A DNA stretch of 64,000 nt, taken from the NCBI RefSeq assembly GCF_002804205.1, contig NZ_CP024962.1, positions 124,001 to 188,000 of the forward strand, written 5' to 3'. Source of the DNA: Entomoplasma freundtii (lineage in GTDB: Bacteria; Bacillota_I; Bacilli_A; Mycoplasmatales; Mycoplasmataceae). The notes under the pieces are model-generated. The model did not search any database. It was not told the origin of the DNA and was given only the letters and a program-made list of their open reading frames with translations. The position numbers were made by a program, and so were the translations under genes. Below, piece by piece: positions 1 through 11,636 of the stretch (position 1 is its first letter; each line of letters starts with the position of its first letter).

Positions 1-1
1 A

Positions 2-433
2 TCGCCATCAGTAAGCGATATTCAAGCCTTTGCAAAAGTTTGTGAAGATGAAGGAGCCGACGCTTTATGTTTAATTAATACAATTCCAGCTCTTCACATT
101 GATATAAAGACTAAAAAGCCAGTTCTTGGTAACGGTATTGGGGGCCTAAGTGGACCTGCGATTAAGCCAATTGCCGTGCGAATGGTTTACCAAGTCGCTC
201 AAGTGGTTAATATCCCAATTATCGGCATGGGGGGAATTACTTCTACTGAAGATGCAATTGAATTTATGATGGCTGGAGCTTCAATAATTGGTATTGGGAC
301 TGGCCTTTTCCAAAAACCAAATTTAATTCAGGAAATCAAAACTGGTTTGCAACAATATTGCCAAGAAAACAACCTAAATAATATTCAAGAAATTGTTGGA
401 GCTGCTCATGAACCTAGACAAATCAGCGCCTAA
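2..433 (+). CDS. pyrD: Dihydroorotate dehydrogenase, class 1B type (3' part)
   Basis: The 5' end lies outside the window; about 143 C-terminal residues are present. The enzyme oxidises dihydroorotate to orotate on FMN in de novo pyrimidine synthesis. The segment GGLSGPAIKPIAVRMV and the later IPIIGMGGI are the FMN phosphate-binding part of the TIM barrel and closely resemble class 1B (PyrDB) enzymes. Class 1B enzymes in Firmicutes usually work with the PyrK electron-transfer subunit, which is not visible here. The stop at 431-433 lies inside the beginning of pyrF, so the two genes are translationally coupled. Confidence 0.9.
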   Translation, partial: SPSVSDIQAFAKVCEDEGADALCLINTIPALHIDIKTKKPVLGNGIGGLSGPAIKPIAVRMVYQVAQVVNIPIIGMGGITSTEDAIEFMMAGASIIGIGTGLFQKPNLIQEIKTGLQQYCQENNLNNIQEIVGAAHEPRQISA

Positions 434-1124
434 AGTTATCATTGCTTGCGATTTTCAATCGAAAATAGAGCTAAATAACTTTTTAGCAAAATTTCCTCCC
501 TCAGAAAAATTATTTTTAAAATTAGGTATGGAGTTGGTTTATGGGGTTGGCTTTGAAATCATTCAAGAACTTAAAAATCGTGGTCATGCCATTTTTTTAG
601 ATTTAAAATTGCATGATATTCCTGTAACCATGCTTAAGGCTCTACACTCCCTTAACCAATACAAAGTTGATTTTTTAACAATTCACTTAGCGGCAGGACA
701 AAAAAGCTTAGACTTATTAGCACAAGAAGCTCCAAATTTAGCCATGAAACTTCTAGGGGTAAGTGTTTTAACAAGTCTTGATGACCAGGATGTGCAAACT
801 CTCTTTCAAAATCCCGCACTTTCAAGTAATGGATTAGCGCTTAATCTTGCTGGTTTAGCAGCTCGAAGTAATTTGTATGGTCTTATTTGTTCTCCTCGCG
901 AAGCAAAAGTAATCAAAAGTACCTATCCAAAGTTAAAACTAATCACCCCTGGAATCCAAATGGGGACAAACCAACAAAGTGACCAAAAGCGTGTGGCTAC
1001 TCCGCGTCAAGCAGCCGAATGAGGTTCAGATTTCTTAGTCGTGGGTCGACTTATTACGCAAAGCCTAGACCCTTATCAAACTTATAAGACCATAATCAAG
1101 GAGTTCATAAATGAAAATAATTAG
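408..1124 (+). CDS. pyrF: Orotidine 5'-phosphate decarboxylase
   Basis: Converts OMP to UMP, the last step of de novo pyrimidine synthesis. The 238-residue length fits the family. The catalytic signature DLKLHDIP is present, with D65, K67 and D70 forming the Asp-Lys-Asp charge network. A UGA at 1020-1022 is read as Trp, and the gene continues to TAG at 1122-1124. The ATG at 408 overlaps the end of pyrD. An in-frame TTG at 393 would add five residues and is the alternative start. The end overlaps the pyrE start at 1111 by 14 bases, so pyrD-pyrF-pyrE form one operon. Confidence 0.93.
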
Positions 1125-1737
1125 TAAGGATACGAAAAAGACTCTTATTCAAGATTTAATTAATATTAAAGCGATTAATATTAATACGCAAAACCAATTT
1201 ACTTGAGCCTCAGGAATAAAATCACCAATTTATATTGATAATCGTTTAATTATGAGTTACCCCCATGTAAGAACTCGTGTGGTGGAAGGTTTGGCTAACT
1301 TAATTAATGAAGAATGACCTAATATTCCCATTGATACTTTTTTTGGAACAGCAACTGCAGGGATACCTCATGCCGTCTTGCTTTCACATTTCTTAGAGAA
1401 ACCATGTGGCTATGTAAGGTCGAGTAAAAAAGACCATGGCAAAGGCAACCAAATTGAAGGAGCCTATAAAAAAGGTGATCAAGTTATCGTTGTTGAGGAT
1501 CTAATTTCAACTGGGGGTTCAGTAATTAAAGTGGTTGAAAGTCTTCAACAAGCCGGTTTAAATGTCAAAGGTATTGTGGCTATCTTTAGTTATGATTTGC
1601 AACGTGCCCATGATAACTTCAAAAAATTAGATATTCCTTACTATTCCCTACTGAATTTCCATGATTTGGTAACTTATTTACCAACAAATAGTAGTGAAGA
1701 TAAAGAAATGCTCATTAAATTTCAACAAAATCTTTAA
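1111..1737 (+). CDS. pyrE: Orotate phosphoribosyltransferase
   Basis: Joins orotate to PRPP to give OMP, the substrate of the PyrF encoded just upstream. The 208-residue protein has the type I phosphoribosyltransferase PRPP loop [14 protein letters not shown] and an N-terminal part typical of PyrE ([13 protein letters not shown], with UGA as Trp). AAGGAG at 1098-1103 is well spaced from the ATG at 1111. An intrinsic terminator follows, so this is the last gene of the operon. Confidence 0.93.
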
Positions 1738-1765
1738 AGTTAATTATTCTTTCGCTTTTAATGAT

Positions 1766-1797
1766 AAAAAACCCTAAAAAGTGGGGTTTTTTGTTTT
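1766..1797 (+). terminator. Intrinsic terminator after pyrE
   Basis: An AAAACCC arm pairs with GGGGTTTT across a short A-rich loop and is followed by T residues. It closes the pyr operon just ahead of the str promoter. Confidence 0.8.
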
Positions 1798-1806
1798 AAA
1801 TATTCC

Positions 1807-1835
1807 TTGTTATTTATCAATGAATATTGTAAAAT
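1807..1835 (+). promoter_or_regulatory. Promoter of the rpsL-rpsG-fusA operon
   Basis: TTGTTA (1807-1812) is a good -35 box, and TAAAAT (1830-1835) is a good -10 box with the ideal 17-base spacing. The predicted transcript has a leader of about 45 bases. TACTTG starts three bases after the -10 box, as it also does at the S10 operon promoter. Confidence 0.7.
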
Positions 1836-1889
1836 ATTACTTGTGCTGGTTCAACACGCACGGAAATGTGAAAGGAAGGAGGACTTAAA

Positions 1890-2303
1890 ATGCCAACAAT
1901 TAACCAATTAGTTAAAACCAACCGTAAACAAAAAACTTGAAAAGTTAAAGCTCCCGCTTTAAGTCGTTGAGTTAACACTTTACAAAAAAAATCAAAAAAA
2001 ATTAATGCCCCTCAAAAACGTGGAGTATGTACTCGTATTTATACGATTAAACCTAAAAAACCCAACTCAGCTTTACGTAAATGTGCTCGGGTTAAATTAA
2101 ATAACGGAATGGATGTTAATGCCTACATCGGTGGTGAAGGACACAACCTACAAGAACATAACGTAGTGTTAATCCGTGGAGGTCGTGTAAAAGACTTACC
2201 TGGGGTTCGTTACCATATCGTACGTGGAGTACTTGATACTCAAGGTGTTGATAAACGTAAACAAAGCCGTTCATTATACGGAACCAAAAAACCGAAAAAT
2301 TAG
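1890..2303 (+). CDS. rpsL: 30S ribosomal protein S12
   Basis: Decoding-centre protein of the small subunit. The 137-residue product contains the conserved [10 protein letters not shown] segment and ends in KPKN, as S12 does. Two early UGA codons encode the tryptophans in [13 protein letters not shown]. The strong ribosome site AAGGAAGGAGG precedes the ATG at 1890. First gene of the str operon. Lysines remain at the classical streptomycin-resistance positions. Confidence 0.97.
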
Positions 2304-2353
2304 TTTGTTGAACCACTAAGATTTCTTAATAAATATTTAGAAAGGAGTATAAC

Positions 2354-2821
<468 letters not shown>

Positions 2822-2887
2822 TCACAATGATTATCAACCTTATAAAAAACCATATAAATTAAAAACCAATTTAATAGAAAGGATATC

Positions 2888-4963
2888 ATGCCAAGAGAAT
2901 ACGATTTAAAAAATACTCGGAACTTTGGAATTATGGCGCATATTGATGCTGGTAAAACCACTACGACTGAACGTATTTTATTCCATACTGGAAAAATTCA
3001 CAAAATTGGGGAAACTCATGAAGGTGAATCACAAATGGACTGAATGGTTCAAGAACAAGAACGTGGAATTACCATTACTTCAGCCGCTACCACGGCTTTC
3101 TGAAAAGATAATCGTTTCAATATCATCGATACTCCAGGACACGTAGACTTCACTATTGAAGTTGAACGTTCATTACGAGTATTGGATGGAGCGATTGCCG
3201 TTTTAGATGGCCAATCAGGAGTTGAACCACAAACTGAAACGGTTTGACGTCAAGCAACTACTTACCAAGTACCAAGAATTGTTTTCGTTAACAAAATGGA
3301 TAAAACTGGAGCGGACTTTGAATATTCGGTTCGCACCATTGGAGACCGTTTAGGAGCAAAAGCTGTTCCAATCCAATTACCAATTGGAGCCGAAGAAAAC
3401 TTTAGTGGAATCATCGACCTTGTGGAAATGAAAGCTTACCATTATGATGGCAAAGCTGATGAAATTGCTCAAGAAATTGAAATTCCAAGCGAAATGAAAG
3501 CTCACGCTCAAGAACTTCGTGACCAACTTGTTGAAGCAGCCGTCGAATACGACGAAGAGCTAATGATGAAATTCTTGGATGGTGCCGAAATCACTATTCC
3601 TGAATTAAAACTAGCAATTCGTAAAGGAGTTATGAGTGCTGACTTCTTCCCTGTTTTAGCAGGATCAGCATTTAAGAACAAAGGAGTTAAATTATTGCTT
3701 GATGCCGTAATTGATTACCTTCCTTCACCAATTGATGTGCCTTCAATCCGTGGTCATTTAGAAGATGGCACTGAAGTTGAACGTCATTCAGCCGATAATG
3801 AACCATTTTCAGCCCTTGCCTTCAAGGTAATGACTGATCCCTTTGTAGGAAAATTAACTTTCTTTAGAGTTTATTCAGGAGTTCTGGAAAAAGGAGCTTA
3901 TGTCTTAAACACCACTAAAGGCCACAAAGAAAGAATTGGGCGTCTTTTACAAATGCATGCCAATACTCGTACCGAAATCGATAAAGTTTATGCTGGAGAT
4001 ATCGCTGCTGCTGTTGGATTCAAAGATACCACTACTGGTGACACTTTATCTGATGAAAAAAACCAAGTTATTTTGGAATCAATGGTCTTCCCGGACCCTG
4101 TTATCCAATTAGCTCTAGAACCAAAAACCAAAGCTGACCAAGAAAAAATGGGTCTTGCTTTACAAAAACTTCGTGATGAAGACCCAACTTTCAGAACTTA
4201 TACAGATACTGAAACCGGCCAAACCATCATTGCTGGAATGGGAGAACTTCACTTAGATATCATTGTTGACCGTCTAAAACGTGAATTCAATGTTGCAACT
4301 AATGTTGGAACTCCTCAAGTTTCATACCGTGAAACAATTAAATTACCAGCAAGCGCCGAAGGAAAATACATCAAACAATCTGGTGGTCGTGGATCATATG
4401 GTCACGTTGTTATTGACTTTGAACCAAACCTTGATAAAGGTTTCGAATGAGTTGATAAGATTACCGGAGGACGTGTTTCTAAAGAATACATCAAAGCTGC
4501 TCAATCAGGCCTAGAAGATGCTTTAAAACATGGACCGATTGCTGGTTACCCAATGATGGATGTTAAAGCAACTATCGTGGATGGGTCAATGCATGATGTC
4601 GATTCAAATGAACTAGCTTACAAAATTGCTGCTTCGCTTGCTTTGAAAAAAGCTGCTCAATCAGCCAAACCAGTTCTTTTAGAACCAATCATGAACGTGG
4701 AAGTAACTGTTCCAGATGAATACTACGGGGATGTTATGGGAAACCTTTCATCAAAACGTGGTCTAATCGAAGGATCAGAACAACGCGGTAATGCTCAAGC
4801 AATCAAATCAAAAGTACCACTTCGTGAAATGTTTGGTTATGCAACCGAACTTCGTTCTTTCACTCAAGGACGTGGAACTTACACAATGATTTTTAGTCAC
4901 TATTCTGAAGCACCACGAAGTGTAGCTGATGAAGTGATTAAACAATCAGGAAAAAATAATTAA
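2888..4963 (+). CDS. fusA: Elongation factor G
   Basis: GTPase that drives ribosomal translocation and, with RRF, recycling. The 691-residue product is of normal length. The G1 loop [16 protein letters not shown] lies near the N terminus; the switch and G3 region [11 protein letters not shown] and DTPGHVDF follow, then [10 protein letters not shown] (G4). Several UGA codons are Trp. Third gene of the str operon, with AAAGGATATC ahead of the ATG at 2888. No ordinary terminator follows; a GC-rich hairpin lies at 4991. Confidence 0.97.
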
Positions 4964-4990
4964 TAATTTATTAAGAAATTACCTTAAAAG

Positions 4991-5006
4991 CCCGCCCAAG
5001 GGCGGG
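4991..5006. other. GC-rich hairpin between fusA and tuf
   Basis: CCCGCCC is followed after two bases by its exact complement GGGCGGG. It stands out in this AT-rich DNA and has no T run after it, so it is not a classical terminator. It could be a pause or mRNA-processing site between fusA and tuf, or a 3'-end stabiliser. Confidence 0.5.
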
Positions 5007-5014
5007 GAGCAAGA

Positions 5015-5043
5015 TAGTAAATTTATTTAATATCGCTTATAAT
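5015..5043 (+). promoter_or_regulatory. Promoter of tuf
   Basis: A consensus TATAAT (5038-5043) lies 28 bases ahead of the tuf ATG. A weak -35 (TAGTAA at 5015-5020) is spaced by 17 bases. It suggests tuf is transcribed separately from, or in addition to, the str operon. Confidence 0.6.
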
Positions 5044-5070
5044 ATATAGAAAATAAAGGAGAAATGTAAA

Positions 5071-6258
5071 ATGGCAAAAGAAACATTTGACCGTAGTTTA
5101 CCCCACGTTAACGTTGGGACTATCGGTCACGTTGACCATGGTAAAACTACCTTGACTGCTGCAATTACTAAAGTTTTAGCAGCTAAAGGGGGAGCCGAAT
5201 TCAAAGATTACGCAAACATTGATAACGCTCCTGAAGAACGTGAACGTGGAATTACTATTAATACTTCACACGTTGAATACAAAACTGGAAACCGTCACTA
5301 CGCTCACGTTGACTGTCCAGGTCATGCCGATTATGTTAAAAACATGATCACTGGGGCAGCCCAAATGGATGGAGCAATCTTAGTTGTTGCTGCAACTGAT
5401 GGACCAATGCCTCAAACTCGTGAACACATCCTATTGGCTCGCCAAGTTGGAGTACCAAAAATTGTTGTGTTCCTAAACAAATGTGACATGGTTGAGGATG
5501 AAGAATTAATCGACCTTGTTGAAATGGAAGTTCGTGACTTATTAACTGAATATGGATTTGATGGAGAAAATGCTCCAGTAATCCGTGGTTCAGCTTTAGG
5601 AGCATTGAACGGGGAAGAAAAATGAACTAACGCCGTTGACGAATTAATGACTTCAGTTGATGATTACATCCCAACTCCAGAACGTGATGCTGACAAACCA
5701 TTCCTAATGCCAGTTGAAGATGTTTTCACTATTACTGGACGTGGAACTGTGGCAACTGGACGTGTTGAACGTGGTCGTGTTAAAGTCAATGAAGAAGTTG
5801 AAATCATCGGACTTGTTAAAAACCCAACCAAAACTGTTGTTACTGGACTAGAAATGTTCCGTAAATTATTAGACTTTGCAGAAGCAGGGGATAATGTTGG
5901 AGCATTACTACGTGGAGTAAGTCGTGAAACAATCGAACGTGGACAAGTTATTGCAAAACCAGGAACTATCCACCCACACACTAAATTAAAAGCTTCAGTT
6001 TATGCTTTAACTCAAGAAGAAGGGGGACGTCACAAACCATTCTTTAAAAAATACCGTCCTCAATTCTACTTCCGTACTACTGACGTAACTGGTGAAGTTG
6101 ATTTACCAGCAGGAGTAGATATGGTGATGCCTGGAGATAACGTGGAATTATCAATCGAATTGATTAAACCAGTCGCTATTGAAAAGGGAACAAAATTCTC
6201 AATCCGTGAAGGTGGACGTACCATCGGAGCCGGAACTGTTATCGAAATCGAAAACTAA
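5071..6258 (+). CDS. tuf: Elongation factor Tu
   Basis: GTPase delivering aminoacyl-tRNA to the ribosome. It has 395 residues. GHVDHGKT (residues 19-26) is the P-loop, [20 protein letters not shown] holds G3, and NKCDMV is G4. Domain II and III segments ([17 protein letters not shown] and [20 protein letters not shown]) are complete. One UGA encodes Trp in [15 protein letters not shown] precedes the ATG. A strong terminator follows. Confidence 0.98.
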
Positions 6259-6281
6259 TTTTTGTTAAAAATTCATTTTTT

Positions 6282-6316
6282 AAAAACCACTTATTCAAAA
6301 TAAGTGGTTTTTTTAT
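6282..6316 (+). terminator. Intrinsic terminator of tuf
   Basis: AAAAACCACTTATT pairs with AATAAGTGGTTTTT across a four-base loop and ends in a T run. Confidence 0.85.
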
Positions 6317-6351
6317 TTGCAAAGATATCATAAATTTACATTCCGTGTAAA

Positions 6352-6388
6352 AAATGCCATAAATTTTAAATCTATGGCATTTATTTTT
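6352..6388. terminator. Second hairpin with T run, upstream of the gene at 6433
   Basis: AAATGCCATA (6352-6361) is complementary to TATGGCATTT (6373-6382), followed by ATTTTT. It may be a back-up terminator after tuf, or an operator or attenuator for the gene that starts 45 bases later. Confidence 0.5.
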
Positions 6389-6432
6389 AATAATGCTAAT
6401 ATTTTGGTGTTCGAACACAAAAGGAGTTAATT

Positions 6433-7863
6433 ATGTATAAACTTTTATTAAAAAGTTTAGCAATCATGACTACTAGCGTAGGATCCGTCCCTCTTACACC
6501 TACTGTTTTATCTATCCAAAATAGTCAAGGTAATGACGCAAGAGCAATTAGCCCATTGGCACACGATAAAGAACTAGAACTTATTAGAAAAATTAAGACC
6601 TATAAGGACTTGATTAACAATAAAATTTTAACAAACCCTTCAATTGTTTCTTTGATTGAAGCTGAATTAAAAGGGCTTGGTAATGAAACAGAAATGGTCA
6701 ACCAGTTTTTTGATCTATTTAAAACTTATCATTCACCAATTTCTTATCTCTTTGCCGAAATCAGCAAGGAATGGTATAAACCATCAGATGGCGATATTAA
6801 AGAATCGATGGCCCGAGTAGCTAAACAAATAGGTGAAGATGGTACACCAGGCCAAACCACCGGTCGTTGAAATGGCCATTTATGGGCTCGGGCTCAGGGA
6901 AATAAGTGAACTTGAAATAATTTTTATACTTATAGTGGAGGAATTCATTTTAATGAAATGATTCACGATTTAACCGGCGCTTATTTGGGAAATATAATTG
7001 ATGATTGTCTACATCTAGGCGGAGGTGGTCAATGAGGCTTTGAGACTGAAAAGTTTGCCAACCGTCTAGTTGAGGCGGGAAATAATATTTTTGGCAATAA
7101 AAAGGCTCAAAAAAACTTAATCCAAGCCTTAATGCCTCTAATTAAAGACCATGTAATGAAGAAAAATGATTTCTCCACCGGATATGAACAATTAATTTGG
7201 GCAGAAGGCGAACCTGACCTTGAAAAAGATTTTAATATAAGACTTTTATTTGAACGCCTTGCCCACCTTTTTTCTCAAGACGGCAAAAATGATTTAATTG
7301 ACATTGTATCCAACTTAGTTACATCACCATTTTTTGAAGATGTCTTAATTGATACCGGTTTTTATGGACAACGTACATTTACAGAAGCCATTGAAATGGC
7401 CAATAATGGAATTACCGGAGCTATTATAAAACTTATAACCGATGAACTAAAGCCTAGAAACCTTGCTACGATGATTGTTAATGCCATTGAGCCGGTGATT
7501 GCAGAACTTGGGTTAGATAAAACATTGAAGGACCTTAATGGAATCTTCGACACTGCCAACCATGCAAAGATTTTTAAATTTAGAATCAATCTTCCGGAAC
7601 TAGCTAGCAGCTTTGAATCTTTGGAGAATTGGGATAATTTTGATAGTTGTTTGGAAAATGTAAAAGACTTTATCAACAATAAGAATTCACAAGTCTCTCT
7701 AAAAAATCTTTTACAAATGTTAGGAACCCAAGAAGGAGCAGATGATTTTGTAAAAGGCTCGCCTTTAGAAAATCTAAAAAAGAATTTGGATGATGATAAT
7801 AGTTTGCTTCAATGTTCGTTAACAGTTTTAGAAGCTTATTACTTAATGCTTGATGAATCCTAA
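6433..7863 (+). CDS. Secreted protein of unknown function
   Basis: A 476-residue protein whose N terminus (MYKLLLKSLAIMTTSVG, then a short polar stretch) looks like a Sec signal peptide. No cysteine follows in a lipobox, so it is probably released or loosely held rather than a lipoprotein. The mature part is helical in character, with acidic stretches and a Gly-rich turn (LGGGGQWGF) near residue 200. Five UGA codons are Trp. AAGGAG lies eight bases before the ATG. I do not recognise a domain. It stands alone between the tuf terminator and the large permeases, with a terminator hairpin at its 3' side. Confidence 0.75.
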
Positions 7864-7920
7864 AAAACAAGCCTCGAAAATACCAAAAGTATTGTTAACC
7901 TAAATGTATGACTATTCAAT

Positions 7921-7952
7921 TGCCAAAAAGTTCAAAGGAGTACTTTTTGGCA
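7921..7952. repeat. 10-bp inverted repeat without T run
   Basis: TGCCAAAAAG (7921-7930) is the exact complement of CTTTTTGGCA (7943-7952), with a 12-base loop containing AAAGGAG. It lies just ahead of the terminator at 7976. Its role is unknown; it may be an RNA structure at the 3' end of the preceding gene. Confidence 0.5.
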
Positions 7953-7975
7953 TAAAACAAATTATTTAAAACTTT

Positions 7976-8005
7976 AAAGGACCCACTTATGAGTTGGGTC
8001 CTTTT
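7976..8005 (+). terminator. Intrinsic terminator before the first large permease
   Basis: AAAGGACCCA pairs with TGGGTCCTTT (10 bp) across a nine-base loop, followed by a short T run. It ends transcription of the secreted-protein gene. Confidence 0.7.
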
Positions 8006-8042
8006 AATTGTTAAAATTATACATGGAAAAGGCTTTGACTCA

Positions 8043-11000
8043 ATGAAACTAAAGTTGGTTTTAAAACAATCATTTCGGGATTTCACAAGCAAAAGCATCC
8101 TTTATTTAACCTTTACCTTATTCTTGATGCTCGCCATCTCGATTTTTGTTGGGTTAATTTCTTTTGGTTATGGTTTCCAAAACTTATTTAGGCAAACGGT
8201 GGGGGCAACAAACCCCAATGCCTCATTGAATTTCAATAGAGCTTATCTGCCTTATTGAATCACCGCCAAGGAAGCCAAAAAAGATACTAATGGGTATTAT
8301 AAAGCGCAAGAAAGAGATGCCCTTATTACCGAATTTTTGAAAAACCTTTTGCCAATTCCTGATGGGTCAGAATTTCAACGTTTAACCTTAGGAATTGGCC
8401 ATAGCCGGGGCGATGTAACAAAATTGCACCGCAATGAAATTTTTAATGATGCCTTACTTTATGACTATTTCCAACAAGATAGTGGTTTAGACCAAAATCT
8501 TGCTATTTACAATAACCAAGTTCAAAAAATTTATGAAATCTTAGATCATGAATATCAAACAAATAACCTTGTTAGTGCTTATTTTATGGAAAAAGAAGTA
8601 AAAGAAAATAAGAATCTTCTTGGTTATCAACGAGCCGTCTTTGATAACGATTTTGTTATTGAAAGTTTGGGAAAGCAACCAATGCGTTGAGAATATTTAA
8701 GAGTTAATCCAAAAATTCTTGGTCAAGATTTTTATGAAGAGACACCTTGAACGTTGCATGAAAATAAAGCTTCAACTATTAAATTCTGACAACAAGTAGA
8801 TTGAACAAAACACCAAAAAGAACGTAAAAATTATAATTTCATTTTTGTCCAACCCGCTTTCCTCCATAGTAAAAAACTAAATATTGGTGATTACGTAACG
8901 CTAGAAGTGAAAAATATTGATAAATTTAAAAAATTACCTCCTAATGTAAAAACTCAGGAATTTTTAATTGCCGGAACTGCAACTGACTCGTCAAATTTTT
9001 ATTATTCAGACAATAAACCAAACTTTATGATTCCATACCAATGGATGGCTAATTTTTATAAAATAAATGGCGTTTCACAAATTCCACCCCCAACCATTAA
9101 ACGGACTTTGCTGCTTTATTTGAATGAGTTTGGAAACGATTATCAACGAGGACAAGATTATATTTCTAAAGTCTATAATCGCCGGTTTAGAAACCTTGTA
9201 AATGTTCGGATTATTATGGAAAGTTCAACATCATGAGTTTCTTCACTACCACGATATGCTTATGACTTTACAGTCCAAATATTTATCACAATCGCCTATG
9301 TGGTTGGCTTTTTAGTGCTTTTTTTATTAGGAGTTGTCTTTTATTTCATTACGCAGCAAGTGGTAATGATTCAGCGTCGAATTCTTTTCTTTCTCAAGGC
9401 GATGGGAGTTTATGATAGTGGTCTTTCTTTTATCACTACTGCTGCTTTATTTGTGCCGATTTTGCTTGGTTTGATTGCTGGTTTTTTTGGGGCTTTACTA
9501 GTTCAAAAAACAATGTACTCTGTGGCTTTACTTGATACTGCTTTTTATATGCCCTATTTTAGTTTTAATTATGAATTTTTCCTTTTCCTTTTTGGTTTAA
9601 GTTTAGTAATTTGGCTTTTATTCTTTTTAATTAACACTATTTTGATTAAATCAAGTCGCTTTCGCATGGCCCAACAAATTAATGTTCACAAAACAGCAAC
9701 ATTATTCCAAAAGTTAAAATTTAAATTAACTAAAAACGCTTCTTCAAAATTTCGAATTGGCTTCTCATTTGCCTTTAAGAATATTTATAAAAATTTTATT
9801 GTTTTTATAACTTTAAGTTTAAGTTTTGGCGTCATTCTTTATGCGGTGCAGTTTAAAGTGTCAATGTCCACCTTGTCAAGATCGTATGAAAGTTGAAATA
9901 AGCCTTATAAATCAGTTAACTATATGACTAACCTGCCGCTCTTTTCACAAGAACCAGCGGCTGATAACTATCTATTGAGTTACGAAACTTTTATTCCTAA
10001 ATCAATGACTAATAGTCAATCAGACTTAAACCCAAAAGCAGTAAAACCATCTATTAAAACTCAAGTAAACGAACGATTAGAAGCAATTGATTTAACTACA
10101 AAGGAACTTATGGGTCCTAGTTGGCAAATTAATACTGATGCTGATCTGCAAAACTTAATTAGCACTTACTTTACCTCTTTATCTGACCCTAATAGTGATT
10201 TTCGTTTTCAAAATTATTATCTAACTAAAGATTTTACGAGTCATCATTTGGCTGAAATTACAGATCCAAAAGATGGTCCTGAGAAAAAGGAAGCTTTAAT
10301 TCAGGAAATCTTGAATTGGATTGAAAAATTTAGTGGGGAGAAACCGTCGCGTGGGACGGAACAAATGATTAATAATTTAGTGGATGGTACTTTGCAAAAA
10401 TACATTGAGCTAAACCAAAATTTTGGTTATTATGATGGTTTCAACATCTATTTTGGGCAACTTCCTCTTAATTATGATTCCCGAAGTGTTTTAAGTATTA
10501 AGGCTCATTATCCAAACAAGAATAAAAATTTGACAATGCTTGCTTATGAAGATGGTGATAAAGATACCCAGAAACATTTTAATTTTCGAGATTTAAATGA
10601 AGAGGACTTTTTTGTCAAGGGTAATTGGCATGGCGAGGAAGCGGTTTTTCTAAGAGTAAATGTCTCGTCACGATTAGCCAATGCTTATAGCCTTAAAACT
10701 AATAGCGTTTTACAAATGAATCTTGATGGTTTCAATACGGCGCGAAAAGATGGCTTAGCCTATTTAATTGTGGACAGGGTTGTTAAAGAGGAAACTATCG
10801 ACTCAATGATTTATACTAGTCAAAATGCTTTAATGAATTATTTTGCTAATCCTGATTATTTACCATTTAGTGACCAGACACTCGCCAGCCTTCCCGATAA
10901 AGAAAAACAAAAAGCTGTTTATCAAGGTTTAAAAGCCGAGTTAATGAAAAACCCAAAATTAATTAGTAACACTGTTTTTGACCGCGATAATGATGTTCCA

Positions 11001-11576
11001 TGGGGAATGCAAAATATCACTTTACCTTTTTACAATCAAAATGGTAATAATTTAGGACAACGGGCAGAAGACTTTTATAGTGACTCGTTAAGTTTGACTT
11101 ATCTGTCGGAGTTAGGAACCAATGTAGTGGTCTTTGATATGGTAAGTAAACGGTTATCAAGTTCAATGTGACAAGTTAACACTATTCTTAACGAATTCGT
11201 TATCATTTTGCTTTTCTTGGCCTTGATTTTATCCTTAATCCTAATTACTTTAGTACTCTTGGAAAACCGCCCAGTCATCTTGCTTTTTAAGGCTATTGGT
11301 TACCAAAAAGCAGATATAAACTGGTATTTAATTAGTGGCTATTTTGTTGCTTCAATTTTAGCAATGGCCTTAGGGATTTTGATTTCTTTTATCGGCCTCA
11401 AAAATACTCAAGGTATCATTGCTGAATATTTAAAAATGAGCTTATATTTTGTTTGAAGTTGGGAATTTATTTTAGTAGCTCTTGGTCTTGCTGGCGGCTT
11501 TTGTGCGCTAATTGCCATCTCAGTGGTCGTTTTTACAAATTTCCAAAAACCAAGGGAGGCCTTTATGGTACTCTAA
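8043..11576 (+). CDS. Large FtsX/MacB-like ABC permease-type protein, copy 1
   Basis: A 1177-residue membrane protein, paralogous to the next gene. The ATG at 8043 was chosen because both paralogues then begin alike (MKLKLVLKQS and MTFKLVLKQS). Helix 1 lies at about residues 15-45. An outside domain follows to about 410, then three helices (about 412-435, 458-490, 515-540) and one near 575-605. A second outside domain runs to about 1050, and three last helices lie at about 1054-1165. That is two FtsX-type repeats in one chain, as in permeases that export or extract lipids or lipoproteins. No ATPase gene adjoins it. The substrate cannot be inferred. Confidence 0.75.
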
Positions 11577-11636
11577 TTTTATAGTTATTAAAATATTTTG
11601 CATAAAATTAAAGAGTAATGATAAGGCGCTATAAAC

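Noticed and set aside
1843-1870. Possible hairpin in the rpsL leader (GTGC ... GCAC)
   Set aside because: Only four or five pairs; too weak to call a regulatory structure.
5664-5981. Open minus-strand frames inside tuf and other highly expressed genes
   Set aside because: Shadows of biased codon use in the real gene on the plus strand.
6403-6420. TTCGAACAC text resembling a tRNA T-loop
   Set aside because: No acceptor, anticodon or D stem around it. I found no tRNA or rRNA gene in the window.
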